Source of the DNA: an uncultured Bryobacteraceae bacterium
GTDB taxonomy: Bacteria > Acidobacteriota > Terriglobia > Bryobacterales > Bryobacteraceae
Direction of reading: 5' to 3'
Assembly (NCBI GenBank): GCA_937924525.1
Contig: CALDSU010000010.1
Span: 124,001 to 188,000, forward strand
Length of the DNA stretch: 64,000 nucleotides
Of the stretch, positions 45,022 to 54,639 are shown in pieces. Numbering within the stretch: position 1 is the stretch's first letter; the number at the start of each line of letters is the position of its first letter. Below the pieces are notes generated by a model. It made no database searches and was not told the origin of the DNA. It worked only from the letters and a program-made list of their open reading frames with translations. The position numbers and the translations under genes are program-made.

Positions 45022-46635
45022 CTACCGGGCCGTGGCCACGGTCTTTTCCGCTCCGTACACGCGCAGGAGCGGGTGCTGGACCACCGCGCGGTATTCGTAA
45101 CGGTCGTCAGGCTTCCAACCGCGCACGGTCGCCGTGAAGGCGCCGGGGGCGGCGCGCCGGACCAGCGGCGTGCGCTGCCAGGGCCCCATGCGCTCGGTGA
45201 GGTCCATCCCCTTGACAGACCGGTACTCGAAGCCGGCCTCCACCGCGGGCGCGTCGCCCAAGTCGCGCAAGTTCGCTTCCAGGGTCGCCGTGGCGGCGGC
45301 GGCATTCCACCGCGCGCCGCCGGTTTCGACCCGCGGGGCGCGCAGGGCGGGCCGCGCGTGCGTGATCTTCAGCACCACCGGATTCGGCCACTTGCGGTCG
45401 TTGTAGATGCGCTGCGCGCGCATGGCGCGGATGCGCAGTTCGCCCGCCGTCTGGGTCCACGTGGTCCGGGGAACGACGTCGGGCTGGTACTCCAGCACGC
45501 GGCCGCTCTGCCCCAAAACGCTCACCTGCGATGCGGGCGACGTCTTCACCGAACGCAGGACGATGTCCTTCCACGCGCCGTACTTCCAGCGCTCCTTCTC
45601 CTTGACCGCCACATACACCGTGTCCTCGTCCTTCTTGCGGGTGAACCAGTAGTCGCCCTCGTTCGTGATGACCCAGGGCCGGACGCCGTGGATGGCTTCC
45701 CCGTTGATGAACATCCAGAGGGCGAGCTCGCGCAAGCGTTCTTCCTGCTCGCTGGGCAACTCGCCATCCGGTTTCGGGCCGACGTTCAGCAGCAGGTTGC
45801 CGCCTTTGGCGCGCGTTTCGATCAGGATCGAGATCAGCTCGCCGCCCGATTTGTACGCCTCGTTGGTGGGCTTGTACTGCCACTGGGTGCCCATGGTCAG
45901 GCAGGCTTCCCAGGCGCCCTCCAGCGGCAAGCCGGGGATGTACTGCTCCGGCGTTTCGATGGCGCCGCGCGTGACCACCACCCGCGGTTGCAGGTCCCAG
46001 GCCAGTTCCCGCAGCCCTTCGGGCGGCCCGTCGAGGAACAGCACGTCGATCGGCCCGTAGCGCGTCATCAACTCACGGATCTGCGCTAGATCGTGCCGCA
46101 TCAGGCCGGGGTTGTTGGCGGGGGCCACCGCGGGCGTGTTGCGCTGCAACTCTTTCCCGTGGCGGTGCAGCCACCAGAAATCGTCCGGCGAAAAGTAGAA
46201 ACCCGGCGCGATGCCTTCGGCGCGAAAGGCCTCCACCACCTCCCGGGTGAGGTCGCGTCCGAACGGCGTGCGCATGATGTTGAAATCCGTCGTGGCGGTT
46301 TCGAACATGCAAAAGCCGGAATGATGCTTGGTCGTGAAGACGACGTAGCGCATCCCGGCCAGCCTGGCCAGGGCCGCCCAGTCCCGCGGGTAAAACTTAC
46401 GCGGATTGAACGAGTGGGGCAGGGCGAAGAAACGCTGGAGATAGTCCTCGGAGGCGCCCACCATCGAGTGGCTGATGACCGAGCCGATTTGCGAATCGAT
46501 GCTCCAGTGTATGAACAGACCGAATCCTTGGTCGCGAAACCATTCCAGGCGATCCGCCTGATTTCCACGGGAGGACTGGCCGAACAGCAGCGCCGGCGCG
46601 GCCAGCAGCAACAGGCATGCGCGGAAGCGAGTCAT
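45022..46635 (-). CDS. GH29 alpha-L-fucosidase-like protein with C-terminal beta domains
   Basis: A 537-residue exported protein with a signal peptide (ACLLLLAAPALLFGQ). GH29 blocks are FGLFIHWSIDS, TTKHHSGFCMFET (102-114) and the nucleophile strand DVLFLDGPPEG with Asp202. After residue about 330 there is a small beta domain (DYWFTRKKDEDTVYVAVK) and an Ig-like C-terminal region (about 440-537). The ATG at 46635 directly abuts GGGAGG, an unusually short spacing. Of the three GH29 proteins in the window this has the least common nucleophile context, suggesting a different specificity. Confidence 0.85.
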   Translation of the reverse strand: MTRFRACLLLLAAPALLFGQSSRGNQADRLEWFRDQGFGLFIHWSIDSQIGSVISHSMVGASEDYLQRFFALPHSFNPRKFYPRDWAALARLAGMRYVVFTTKHHSGFCMFETATTDFNIMRTPFGRDLTREVVEAFRAEGIAPGFYFSPDDFWWLHRHGKELQRNTPAVAPANNPGLMRHDLAQIRELMTRYGPIDVLFLDGPPEGLRELAWDLQPRVVVTRGAIETPEQYIPGLPLEGAWEACLTMGTQWQYKPTNEAYKSGGELISILIETRAKGGNLLLNVGPKPDGELPSEQEERLRELALWMFINGEAIHGVRPWVITNEGDYWFTRKKDEDTVYVAVKEKERWKYGAWKDIVLRSVKTSPASQVSVLGQSGRVLEYQPDVVPRTTWTQTAGELRIRAMRAQRIYNDRKWPNPVVLKITHARPALRAPRVETGGARWNAAAATATLEANLRDLGDAPAVEAGFEYRSVKGMDLTERMGPWQRTPLVRRAAPGAFTATVRGWKPDDRYEYRAVVQHPLLRVYGAEKTVATAR

Positions 46636-46719
46636 CCTCCCGAAGCTACCGCAAGGCGGGACGGCTGTCCAGCAGTCCCGCGCGGATCGGCCGTCAGGCC
46701 GGACCGGCACCGCAGCGGG

Positions 46720-49245
46720 CTACAATTCCAGCGCCCCCTGAGCGGCGCCGTTCTCCTTCTCCTCGCCCGCGTCGGGGACCACGCTGGCGGCGGCCACGGA
46801 ATCGCCCTCCTCCATCTTGAGCAAAGTGACTCCCTGCGTCGAACGCCCGGCTTGCCGGATCTGCGCCGCCTCCACCCGGATGATCTTGCCGTCCTTGCTG
46901 ATGACGATGACGTCGGAATCGTCGCGGACCGCAAGAATCGCCACTACGTTGCCGTTGCGCTTGGACGTCTTCATGTTGATCACGCCCTTGCCGGCGCGGT
47001 GCGTCAGGCGGTAGTCGCTGATGGGCGTCCGCTTCCCAAATCCGTTCTCGGAAACCGAAAGGATCAGTTCGCTTTCGCCTACCACTTCCATGCCCACCAG
47101 GTAATCGCCTTCCTCAAGGTCCATGGCGGCGACGCCGCGGGCCGGGCGTCCCATGGCGCGCACCTCGCTCTCGGCAAACCGAATGGCCTTGCCCTGGCTG
47201 GTGCCCAGGAAAATGCAATGGCGGCCGTCCGTAATGCGGGCGGCCAGCAACTCATCGTCTTCATCCACGGACATGGCGATGATGCCCCGCGCCAGCGGGT
47301 TGTCGAACTCGGTGAGCTCGCACTTCTTGATCACGCCCTTGCGCGTCACCATCACCACGAAACGATCCGGCACAAATTCCTTCACGGGCAGGAACGCGCG
47401 CGGGGTTTCGTCCGGTTGCAGGTTGATCAGGTTGGAAATGTGTTTGCCCTTGCCGGAGGTGGCTGCGTCGGGGATCTCGTAGATCTTCAGCCAGTACACC
47501 CGGCCTTTGCTCGTGAAGATCAGCAGGTAGCTGTGCGTGGAATGGATGATGAGGTGCTCGACGAAGTCTTCGGCGCGGGTGCCCATGCCGATGCGGCCTT
47601 TGCCGCCGCGCGACTGCCGCCGGTAGGTGTCCACCGCGGTGCGCTTCAGATAGCCGCCGTGGGTGACCGTCACCGCGACGTCCTCCACCGCCACCAGATC
47701 TTCCAGCCGGATTTCGCCGGTGTCCTCGACGATCTGCGTGCGCCGTTCGTCCCCGAACTCCTTCTGGACTTCCTTGAGTTCCTTGATGATGACTTCCTTG
47801 AGAACCTTCTCCGATCCCAAGATCTCCAGGTACTCGGCGATGCGGCGCTGGATCTCGGCCAGTTCGTCCAGGATTTTTTGCCGCTCCATGCCGGTAAGGC
47901 GCTGGAGTTGCAGTTCGATGATGGCCTGCGCCTGTTTTTCGGTGAACGCAAACCGGGCGATCAGGCCGTCGCGGGCTTCGCGCGGCGTCCGCGCGGCGCG
48001 GATCAACTGAATGATTTCGTCCAGGTTCTCGAGCGCCCGTTGGAAGCCGAGCAGCAGATGCTCGCGGTCGCGGGCCTTGCGGAGTTCGTAGTCGGTGCGC
48101 CGGCGCACTACCTCCACGCGATGCTCGATGAACTGTTTGATGGTGTCGATCAGGCCCAGCTCGCGAGGCTGGCCGCGCACGATCGACAGCATGATGACGC
48201 CGAAGCCGACCTGGAGCTGAGTGTGCTTGTAAAGGTTGTTCAGGACCACCTCGGCCTGCTCACCCCGCTTCAGTTCGTAAACGATGCGGGTGCCCTCGCG
48301 GTCGCTTTCGTCCCGGATTTCCGCGATGCCCTCGATTTTCTTGTCGTTGACCAGGTCGGCGGTGTCCTTGATCAGCCGGGACTTGTTCACCTGGAACGGG
48401 ATTTCGGTGACCACGATGTGCTCGCGGTCCTTGCCGATTCGTTCAATGGCGGCTTTGGCGCGCAGTTTCAACTGGCCGCGGCCCTTGGTATACATGTCGA
48501 CGATGCCCTGCCGGCCCAGGATGTAGCCGCCGGTGGGGAAGTCGGGTCCGGGAACCACCTCCAGGATCTTCGCCAGGGGCGTGGCCGGATTGCGGATGAG
48601 CAGGATCGTGGCCTCGATGATCTCGTTCAGGTTATGCGGCGGAATGTTAGTGGCCATGCCGACCGCGATGCCAGCCGCGCCGTTGACCAGCAGGTTGGGC
48701 ACGCGGGTGGGCAGGACCTCCGGTTCCACCTCGCTGTCGTCGAAGTTCGGCCTGAAGTCGACCGTTTCTTTGTCGATATCTTCCAGCAGGGCCGTCGCGA
48801 TGCGCGCCAGCCGGGCTTCGGTGTAGCGCATGGCCGCCGGCGGATCGCCATCCACGGAGCCAAAGTTGCCTTGTCCGTCCACCAGCGGATAACGCATCGT
48901 GAACGGCTGCGCCATCCGGACCAGCGTGTCGTAAATCGCGCTGTCTCCGTGCGGGTGATACTTTCCCATCACCTCGCCGACGATTTTGGCGGACTTGCGG
49001 GTGGGCCGGTTCGGCGCCAGCCCCAGTTCGTTCATCCCGTACAGAATGCGCCGGTGGACGGGCTTCAGGCCGTCCCGGATGTCCGGCAGCGCCCGGCCCA
49101 CGATCACGCTCATGGCGTAATCCAGGTACGAGCGCTTCATCTCGTCTTCGATATTGATGGGGATCATGTCCCGCCCGCTCTCGCCGCCCAGCGGGATTTG
49201 GGTGGGCGGCTCAGGCGGAGTTTGCGGGTTCTCTGCGTCTGCCAA
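46720..49245 (-). CDS. gyrA: DNA gyrase subunit A
   Basis: An 841-residue type IIA topoisomerase subunit that cuts and passes DNA to introduce negative supercoils. It shows [29 protein letters not shown], the quinolone-resistance region [13 protein letters not shown] with Ser102 and Asp106 in the drug-sensitive state, and the catalytic Tyr141 in AMRYTEARL. The C-terminal beta-pinwheel carries the GyrA box as QSRGGKG instead of QRRGGKG. The start is a TTG at 49245; an ATG at 49167 (MIPINIEDE) would give a more usual N-terminus. gyrB is not adjacent. Confidence 0.96.
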   Translation of the reverse strand: MADAENPQTPPEPPTQIPLGGESGRDMIPINIEDEMKRSYLDYAMSVIVGRALPDIRDGLKPVHRRILYGMNELGLAPNRPTRKSAKIVGEVMGKYHPHGDSAIYDTLVRMAQPFTMRYPLVDGQGNFGSVDGDPPAAMRYTEARLARIATALLEDIDKETVDFRPNFDDSEVEPEVLPTRVPNLLVNGAAGIAVGMATNIPPHNLNEIIEATILLIRNPATPLAKILEVVPGPDFPTGGYILGRQGIVDMYTKGRGQLKLRAKAAIERIGKDREHIVVTEIPFQVNKSRLIKDTADLVNDKKIEGIAEIRDESDREGTRIVYELKRGEQAEVVLNNLYKHTQLQVGFGVIMLSIVRGQPRELGLIDTIKQFIEHRVEVVRRRTDYELRKARDREHLLLGFQRALENLDEIIQLIRAARTPREARDGLIARFAFTEKQAQAIIELQLQRLTGMERQKILDELAEIQRRIAEYLEILGSEKVLKEVIIKELKEVQKEFGDERRTQIVEDTGEIRLEDLVAVEDVAVTVTHGGYLKRTAVDTYRRQSRGGKGRIGMGTRAEDFVEHLIIHSTHSYLLIFTSKGRVYWLKIYEIPDAATSGKGKHISNLINLQPDETPRAFLPVKEFVPDRFVVMVTRKGVIKKCELTEFDNPLARGIIAMSVDEDDELLAARITDGRHCIFLGTSQGKAIRFAESEVRAMGRPARGVAAMDLEEGDYLVGMEVVGESELILSVSENGFGKRTPISDYRLTHRAGKGVINMKTSKRNGNVVAILAVRDDSDVIVISKDGKIIRVEAAQIRQAGRSTQGVTLLKMEEGDSVAAASVVPDAGEEKENGAAQGALEL

Positions 49246-49311
49246 AGCTTATGTTGTCCTCGTGTGGGTAAAACGATGCGTTTCCGGCCGCCGCGCGCCG
49301 AATCTTTCAGT

Positions 49312-49317
49312 ATTATA
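49312..49317 (-). promoter_or_regulatory. -10 box (TATAAT) upstream of gyrA
   Basis: A perfect TATAAT on the reverse strand, 66 bases before the TTG start of gyrA, within the gap after the pseudopilin gene. No -35 consensus at the proper distance. Confidence 0.45.
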
Positions 49318-49345
49318 CCGCCGCGGTCTTTTCCGGGGCGCGCCG

Positions 49346-49750
49346 CTACCACTCCGAGTAGGGCGTTCCCTCCAGGCTGATCTTGTCCGAACCGCTCCGC
49401 ACGTCGAAGATCCCCGGCTGGGTCTGATCGACGCTCTGTCCGGCTTCCTCCATCTCGAGCCGCCAGGTCTTGTTGCTGCCCGTGATGGGATCGTAAGGAA
49501 CTTCGCGCAGGTAGCCCTCGTTGACCAGGTCTTCGAGCGACTGAGGAGCCTTCTGTTTGTCGTAGGTGTACTCGTCGATCACCGTCCGGATGGTGAACAG
49601 GTTGCTCTTGAGCACGCTCTCCTTGGTGCGGGTGATGGAGCGCGTGTAGATGGGGACCGCGATCGACACCAGGATGCCGATGATCGACATCACGATCAGG
49701 ATTTCGACCAGCGTGAAGCCGCGCTTACCATTCCGAATAGGGCGTTCCAT
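49346..49750 (-). CDS. type II secretion / type IV pilus-like pseudopilin (second of a tandem pair)
   Basis: A 134-residue pseudopilin. The prepilin cleavage site is KRG/FTLVEILIVMSIIGILVSIAVP, with the conserved Glu5 of the mature protein, followed by a GspG-like body with YDPITGSNKTWRLEMEE. It ends GTPYSEW, as does its neighbour. The ATG lies within the last codons of the upstream pseudopilin gene (26-base overlap). Pseudopilins build the piston-like fibre of type II secretion systems. The ATPase and platform protein genes are not in the window. Confidence 0.87.
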   Translation of the reverse strand: MERPIRNGKRGFTLVEILIVMSIIGILVSIAVPIYTRSITRTKESVLKSNLFTIRTVIDEYTYDKQKAPQSLEDLVNEGYLREVPYDPITGSNKTWRLEMEEAGQSVDQTQPGIFDVRSGSDKISLEGTPYSEW

Positions 49751-50189
49751 CCGCGGCTTTCTCCATGCTCTTGGTGTAGACGTCAAACACGTTCTGGCCG
49801 CCCCAGCCCATGCTCTTGGGGTCGTCCTGCATGCTGCGCTTGCCCCAGTCGTAGCTATTGGTCATGGGGTCTTTCGGAATCCGCCTGAGGAACTTAATTT
49901 TTTTCTCGACGCTGCCGGACGCCTTGACGCCCTCCACCAGCACTTCCAGCGTCTCGGGGTAGCCCTCCGTGCCCACTTTCAACTGCCCGAGCTCCCCCTT
50001 GTCGGCCTTGTCCTTATATTTGTCGATGGCGGTGCGGATTTCCCGTAAGGCCCAGCGCAGTTCGCGCTCCTTTTCCCGGCGGACCTTGGAGCGCGCCAGG
50101 GGGACCGCCATCGTGGTCAGGAGCATCATAATCGTAAAGGCAACGATCAGCTCGACCAGAGTCAGTCCGCGTTCACTCTTCCCGCGCAT
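49725..50189 (-). CDS. type II secretion / type IV pilus-like pseudopilin (first of a tandem pair)
   Basis: A 154-residue pseudopilin with cleavage site ERG/LTLVELIVAFTIMMLLTTMAVP and a GspG-like body (REKERELRWALREIRTAIDKYKDKADKG, RRIPKDPMT). The C-terminus is GTPYSEW. It starts 9 bases after the secretin stop and overlaps the next pseudopilin. The two proteins are clearly paralogous and probably form a heteromeric fibre. Confidence 0.88.
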   Translation of the reverse strand: MRGKSERGLTLVELIVAFTIMMLLTTMAVPLARSKVRREKERELRWALREIRTAIDKYKDKADKGELGQLKVGTEGYPETLEVLVEGVKASGSVEKKIKFLRRIPKDPMTNSYDWGKRSMQDDPKSMGWGGQNVFDVYTKSMEKAADGTPYSEW

Positions 50190-50198
50190 GGGGTTCTC

Positions 50199-52571
50199 CT
50201 AGCGCACGGTGATCGTCGTCTGCGGCGGCTCCACTTGGGCGGCTTCCAGCTTCGAGTTCCGCAGCGAGAGTTCGGAAAACGTCACGGGAGTGGACCCGCG
50301 CTCGCGAGTCTGAAACACAAAGGTCACCAGCGCGCCGGAGCCGCCAATGCCGCCGGCGCCGGGGACGCGGCTGAGAGATACGTACGCTTCGCCCGAATCG
50401 TTAAGGATATTGCGGGACATCGGCATGGTGCCCTTGCCATCGCTGCCCAGCAGTCCCCCCAACTGAACGTCGGTCAGGTGGACCACCTTCGGATCGTATT
50501 TGATGCGCAGGGGAACGGTGAACAGGTCGGCGGCGTTCTCGACGTTTACGGTAATGGAGACGGTTCCTCCCAGCATCGCTTCGGTTTGGGCCGGAGCGAA
50601 CACTACACGGGTCGCGCCTTGCGGTTGCGGTTTCGGCGCGGCGGGCGCGGGCGCCGGCGGGGCGGGGGATTCCGGGGCAGGGGAGGCTGGCGCCGCCGCG
50701 CCGGGAACCGGCGAGGGCGCGGGCGTTCCCGCGGGCGCCGGAGCAGCGGTGGCGCCTGCGGTCCGCCGAGGCGCGAACCCAACCTTCACTACCTGGTCGC
50801 CGCCCACCGCCACCGGACGCAGGTTGTCCTCCCGGATCTCCGGCGACCGGACCACGTGCGGCACCAGCACGAACAGCAACTCGTTCTCACTGCGCTCCAG
50901 GGTTTCCGTCGAAAATAGCCGGCCCAGGATTGGGACAGAGGAGATAAACGGCAGGCCGCTCACGGTGCGACTTTCCTGGGTCTGGACGAGGCCGCCCAGG
51001 ATGTTCGCCTCGCCCTCGCGCAGCCGCACATCGAAGACGACTTTGCGCTGGCCGATCACCGGCTGTTCGATGCCGCCAATCTCAATGCGCTCGCGCACGT
51101 TGGAAATGTCCACCTCGACGTGCATCGAAACCTCGTCCGGCCAGTGAATCTTCGGCGTGATGTCGACGTTGACGCCGACGTCCTGATATTGAAACTGAGT
51201 GTTGACCAGCGGGTTGATGCCGACGCCGCCGATGCCGGGCTGAAAGCTGCCGCTGGCGATCGGAACCCGGTCGCCGATCTTCAGGCTGGCCTTGAAGCTG
51301 TCCGCCGCGCGCACCTGCGGCGATTGCAGAATGCGGGCTTGCCCGTCCCGGATGGCGGCCCGCAGCAGTCCGTTGGGCAGCACGATCGAGTAACCCTCCA
51401 CCGAAACCTTGCGGCCCACGATGCTGCTGGAACCCGAGGAGGAGCCCGTACCGCTCCCGCCGTCGGAGGGCGCCGGCACGCCCTTGTCGTACGTGATTGG
51501 CGTATTGATCCCATTCGGGGTCATGGTGGCGGCCAGGTCGCGCGAGCGGGAGCGGCTGATCTCCATCACGAGAATGTCGACCACCACTTCGGCCTTCGGC
51601 TTGTCCAGGTCGGCGATCAGCTTTTCGGCCAGCGCGACGCGGTCGGCTTCCGCGCGCACGATGATCGCCATCTGCGCGTTATAAGTGAACAGCCGGCGGA
51701 TGTCGCAAATCGAGCGGACGTTGGTGGCGATCTCCTGAAGCTCCTGCGGCGTGTTGACGTTGGTGAGATAGAAGACCTTCATCACCTGCTCTTCGTAGTC
51801 GCGCCGCTTGGTGGTGTTGTCCTGGGTGACAAAGATGCTGCTCTCCGACAACGGCTTCCAGAACGACTTGGTGATCACCGCGAGGTGATCCAGGGCTTCT
51901 TCCAGCGTCGCGTTCATGAACTCGACCGACTGCGGGCGACCGGGCTGCTGGGTAAAGTCCGGATCGAAGAGCACGTTGATGCCGGCGAGCTTGCCCACGG
52001 TCTCGAACAGCACCCTAGGCGGCTGGCCGTTCATCTTGAGGTTGATGGGTTGCGGCGAGAGCGGCTTGAGTTCGGGAAGCGACCGCATGCGCTCCACTTT
52101 TTCCATGGTGCGCTGCTGCGCCACCTGCGCGGGCGTGAGGCTGCGGGTGTCCGGTTCGCCCTGGCGCGCGGGGTCGGCGGCCTTTTTCTTTTCGCGCTCG
52201 ATCATCTCCCGCGTGCGAATGATTTCCTGCTCCGCGATCGAGGAGCCGGGATCGATGGCGAACGCCTTCTCAAAATCCGCCAACGCCTCCTCCAGCTTGC
52301 CCTGCTTGCGGAGGTCCTGCCCCGAGGACACGCGCGCCTGCGCGGCCCGAAACCGGGCCCGGTTGACCGCCATCTGGTAAGCCGCGTCGCGCGGGTCGCT
52401 GCTGAGCGCCTGCTCGAACAGATCGAGCGCCTTTTCGAAGTCCTTGGCCAGTTCCGCCTGCTGTCCTTGGCGAAGCAGTCGCTCGCCTTTGCGCGAACGA
52501 GCTTCGGCCACGCCGGAGAACGCCAGACCCAGCATGATGACGATTGCGGCTAACCTATTGCAGCTAAGCAT
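50199..52571 (-). CDS. secretin (GspD/PilQ-like) with N-terminal TPR and C-terminal cohesin-like domain
   Basis: A 790-residue outer-membrane secretin. After a signal peptide (IVIMLGLAFSGVAEA) come TPR repeats (about 20-115; AKDFEKALDLFEQALSSDPRD), then secretin N-domains (VLFETVGKLAGINVLFDPDF, FYLTNVNTPQELQEIATNVRSI) and the secretin core (about 330-580; VVFDVRLREGEANILGGLV, LPFISSVPILGRLF, ELLFVLVPHVVR). A Pro/Ala linker leads to a C-terminal domain (about 655-790) like cohesin (AMLGGTVSITVNVENAADLFTVPLRIKYDPKVV). The ATG at 52571 gives the signal peptide. Operon with the two pseudopilins. Confidence 0.88.
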   Translation of the reverse strand: MLSCNRLAAIVIMLGLAFSGVAEARSRKGERLLRQGQQAELAKDFEKALDLFEQALSSDPRDAAYQMAVNRARFRAAQARVSSGQDLRKQGKLEEALADFEKAFAIDPGSSIAEQEIIRTREMIEREKKKAADPARQGEPDTRSLTPAQVAQQRTMEKVERMRSLPELKPLSPQPINLKMNGQPPRVLFETVGKLAGINVLFDPDFTQQPGRPQSVEFMNATLEEALDHLAVITKSFWKPLSESSIFVTQDNTTKRRDYEEQVMKVFYLTNVNTPQELQEIATNVRSICDIRRLFTYNAQMAIIVRAEADRVALAEKLIADLDKPKAEVVVDILVMEISRSRSRDLAATMTPNGINTPITYDKGVPAPSDGGSGTGSSSGSSSIVGRKVSVEGYSIVLPNGLLRAAIRDGQARILQSPQVRAADSFKASLKIGDRVPIASGSFQPGIGGVGINPLVNTQFQYQDVGVNVDITPKIHWPDEVSMHVEVDISNVRERIEIGGIEQPVIGQRKVVFDVRLREGEANILGGLVQTQESRTVSGLPFISSVPILGRLFSTETLERSENELLFVLVPHVVRSPEIREDNLRPVAVGGDQVVKVGFAPRRTAGATAAPAPAGTPAPSPVPGAAAPASPAPESPAPPAPAPAAPKPQPQGATRVVFAPAQTEAMLGGTVSITVNVENAADLFTVPLRIKYDPKVVHLTDVQLGGLLGSDGKGTMPMSRNILNDSGEAYVSLSRVPGAGGIGGSGALVTFVFQTRERGSTPVTFSELSLRNSKLEAAQVEPPQTTITVR

Positions 52572-52660
52572 CTTAATACGCAGCACGTGGTAAGATAGGG
52601 GAGCGGGTCCCATTCACCAGTCTTTGACGAAGTCTGGAACCTGGACGTGTAGGGGAAAAA

Positions 52661-53152
52661 TTGGCGCGCACCAAGGCAGCGGCGAAGGACAGCGGCGTCC
52701 GGATTCTCAGCGATAACCGGCGGGCCGGACACGACTATTTTCTGATGGATCGCTACGAGGCCGGCATGGTCCTGACGGGCACCGAAGTGAAGGCCGCCCG
52801 GGCGGGCAAAGTCCAGTTGCGCGACGCCTATGCCACCATCGAGAAGAACGAGGCCTGGCTGATAAATGCGCACATTTCCGAGTACTCCCACGGCAACATC
52901 GCCAATCATCCTCCCGGGCGCCAGCGCAAGTTGTTGCTCCACCGGGAAGAGATTCGCAAGTTGCAGGGGAAGACACAAGAGAAAGGCCTCTCTTTGGTGC
53001 CGACCAAGATGTACCTGAAGGACGGCCGGATCAAGTGCGAACTGGCGCTGGCGCGAGGCAAGAAGTTTCACGACAAGCGCGAGGCCGAACGCGCGCGCGG
53101 CGCGGAGGCCGAGGCGCGCGAGGCGATCCGCCACCACAAGACCCGCGGGTAG
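52661..53152 (+). CDS. smpB: SsrA-binding protein
   Basis: A 163-residue SmpB that binds tmRNA and ribosomes in trans-translation. Conserved blocks are [62 protein letters not shown] and [30 protein letters not shown]. The C-terminal tail is basic as usual. The start is TTG with AGGGG 5 bases upstream. A TTGACG box at 52624-52629 may be its -35. No ssrA gene was seen next to it. Confidence 0.96.
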   Translation: MARTKAAAKDSGVRILSDNRRAGHDYFLMDRYEAGMVLTGTEVKAARAGKVQLRDAYATIEKNEAWLINAHISEYSHGNIANHPPGRQRKLLLHREEIRKLQGKTQEKGLSLVPTKMYLKDGRIKCELALARGKKFHDKREAERARGAEAEAREAIRHHKTRG

Positions 53153-53173
53153 ACCCGCTACTGGAAACGCTCG

Positions 53174-54628
53174 ATGAAAATCAACCTGGTTCCTGATCCG
53201 ATCCATTCCCTTCCGGGCGACGCAGCCGTCCTGGTCGCGTTTGAGGGACAGTCCGGCGGTCCTGCCGGCAAATTTCTCGAAGAGTTGGCCGCCAGCCGGG
53301 AGTTCACCGGCAAGTTATTCGATACCGCCTTGCTTCACTGGCCGGAGGGCTTCGCGGCGCGCCGCCTGCTGCTGGTGGGCGGCGGCAAGCCGGAGCAATT
53401 CTCTCTGCGATTGCTTCGCCAGGCGGCCGGCGTCGCGGTGCGAGTGCTGAAAGGCAAAGGTTGCCGGGAAGCGGCGATGGCGTTGCCGGAATTGCTGGCC
53501 GGGGCGCCGGCCGTGTCCGCCTGGGTGGAGGGCGCCATGCTGGGCCAATGGGAGCCGGACCGGCACAAGTCCGAAAGAGAAGATTCCACCGCCCTGGAAG
53601 CCCTCGCGGTCGCGGGGGCGGGGGCCGGAGCCGAACTGGAAGCCGCCGCCGCGCGCGGCCGCGCGATCGCCGAAGCGCAAAACTTCGCGCGCGAACTGGG
53701 GAACGAACCCTCCAACCGGTTGCCTCCGCTCGAGCTGGCCCGTCAGGCCCGCGAACTGGCGTCCCGCTGCGGTCTGGACTGCGAGGTGCTCGACCAGGAC
53801 CGCATGCGCCAGATGGGGATGGGCGCGCTGCTGGGCGTGGCTCAGGGCAGCGCCGAACCGCCCGCGCTGATCGTGCTGCGGTACCGGCCGGAGCGCGCCA
53901 CAACCTCCGATCACTTGGGACTGCTGGGCAAAGGGGTCACCTTCGATTCCGGCGGCCTGTCCATCAAACCTGCCGATGGCATGGAAAAAATGAAGTACGA
54001 CATGGCCGGCGGCGCGGCGGTGCTCGGCGCGATGCAGGCCCTCGCGCAACTCAAGCCCCCGTTGGCGGTCACCGCGCTGATTCCCGCCGTCGAAAACATG
54101 ACCGGAAGCCGGGCCCAGCGGCCCGGCGATATCGTCACCACCCTCTCCGGCAAGACCGTCGAAGTGCTGAACACCGACGCCGAAGGCCGGCTGATTCTGG
54201 CCGATGCGCTGACCTACGCCAGGCAGTTGGGCTGCACCCACCTGGTGGACGCCGCCACGCTGACCGGCGCGGTCGTCGTGGCCTTAGGCCATCTGCGCGT
54301 CGGCGTTTTTTCCAACCACGACGCTTTCCAGGCTCGCGTGCTCGCGGCGGCGGACGCGGAGGGAGAGCGCATGTGGGCGCTGCCGATGGACGACGATTAC
54401 AAGGAATCCTTAAAGTCGGCTTTCGCCGATGTTTCCAACGTGGGCGGCCGGTGGGCCGGCGCGATTACCGCGGCGATTTTCCTGAAGGAGTTCGCGCAGG
54501 ATACTCCCTGGGTCCACCTGGACATCGCGGGCACGGCGTGGCAGGACGAGGCCAAGCCGTACGCCGCCAAGGGACCGACCGGCGTGGGGGTGCGCACGTT
54601 GGTGCGCCTGGCGGCGGATTGGGTCTAG
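53174..54628 (+). CDS. pepA: leucyl aminopeptidase (M17)
   Basis: A 484-residue cytosolic M17 metallopeptidase. The N-terminal domain is variable; the C-terminal catalytic domain shows LGNEPSNRLPP, LGKGVTFDSGGLSIKPADGMEKMKYDMAGG (metal-binding Lys and Asp), and the signature NTDAEGRLILADALTYA with its Asp and Glu ligands. These enzymes use two divalent metals to release N-terminal residues in protein turnover. It starts 21 bases after the smpB stop and ends 11 bases before the cobA-hemD gene. Confidence 0.96.
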   Translation: MKINLVPDPIHSLPGDAAVLVAFEGQSGGPAGKFLEELAASREFTGKLFDTALLHWPEGFAARRLLLVGGGKPEQFSLRLLRQAAGVAVRVLKGKGCREAAMALPELLAGAPAVSAWVEGAMLGQWEPDRHKSEREDSTALEALAVAGAGAGAELEAAAARGRAIAEAQNFARELGNEPSNRLPPLELARQARELASRCGLDCEVLDQDRMRQMGMGALLGVAQGSAEPPALIVLRYRPERATTSDHLGLLGKGVTFDSGGLSIKPADGMEKMKYDMAGGAAVLGAMQALAQLKPPLAVTALIPAVENMTGSRAQRPGDIVTTLSGKTVEVLNTDAEGRLILADALTYARQLGCTHLVDAATLTGAVVVALGHLRVGVFSNHDAFQARVLAAADAEGERMWALPMDDDYKESLKSAFADVSNVGGRWAGAITAAIFLKEFAQDTPWVHLDIAGTAWQDEAKPYAAKGPTGVGVRTLVRLAADWV

Positions 54629-54639
54629 CGCGGCGCGCG

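Noticed and set aside
53153-53173. Possible ssrA (tmRNA) next to smpB
   Set aside because: pepA follows smpB after 21 bases, leaving no room for tmRNA.
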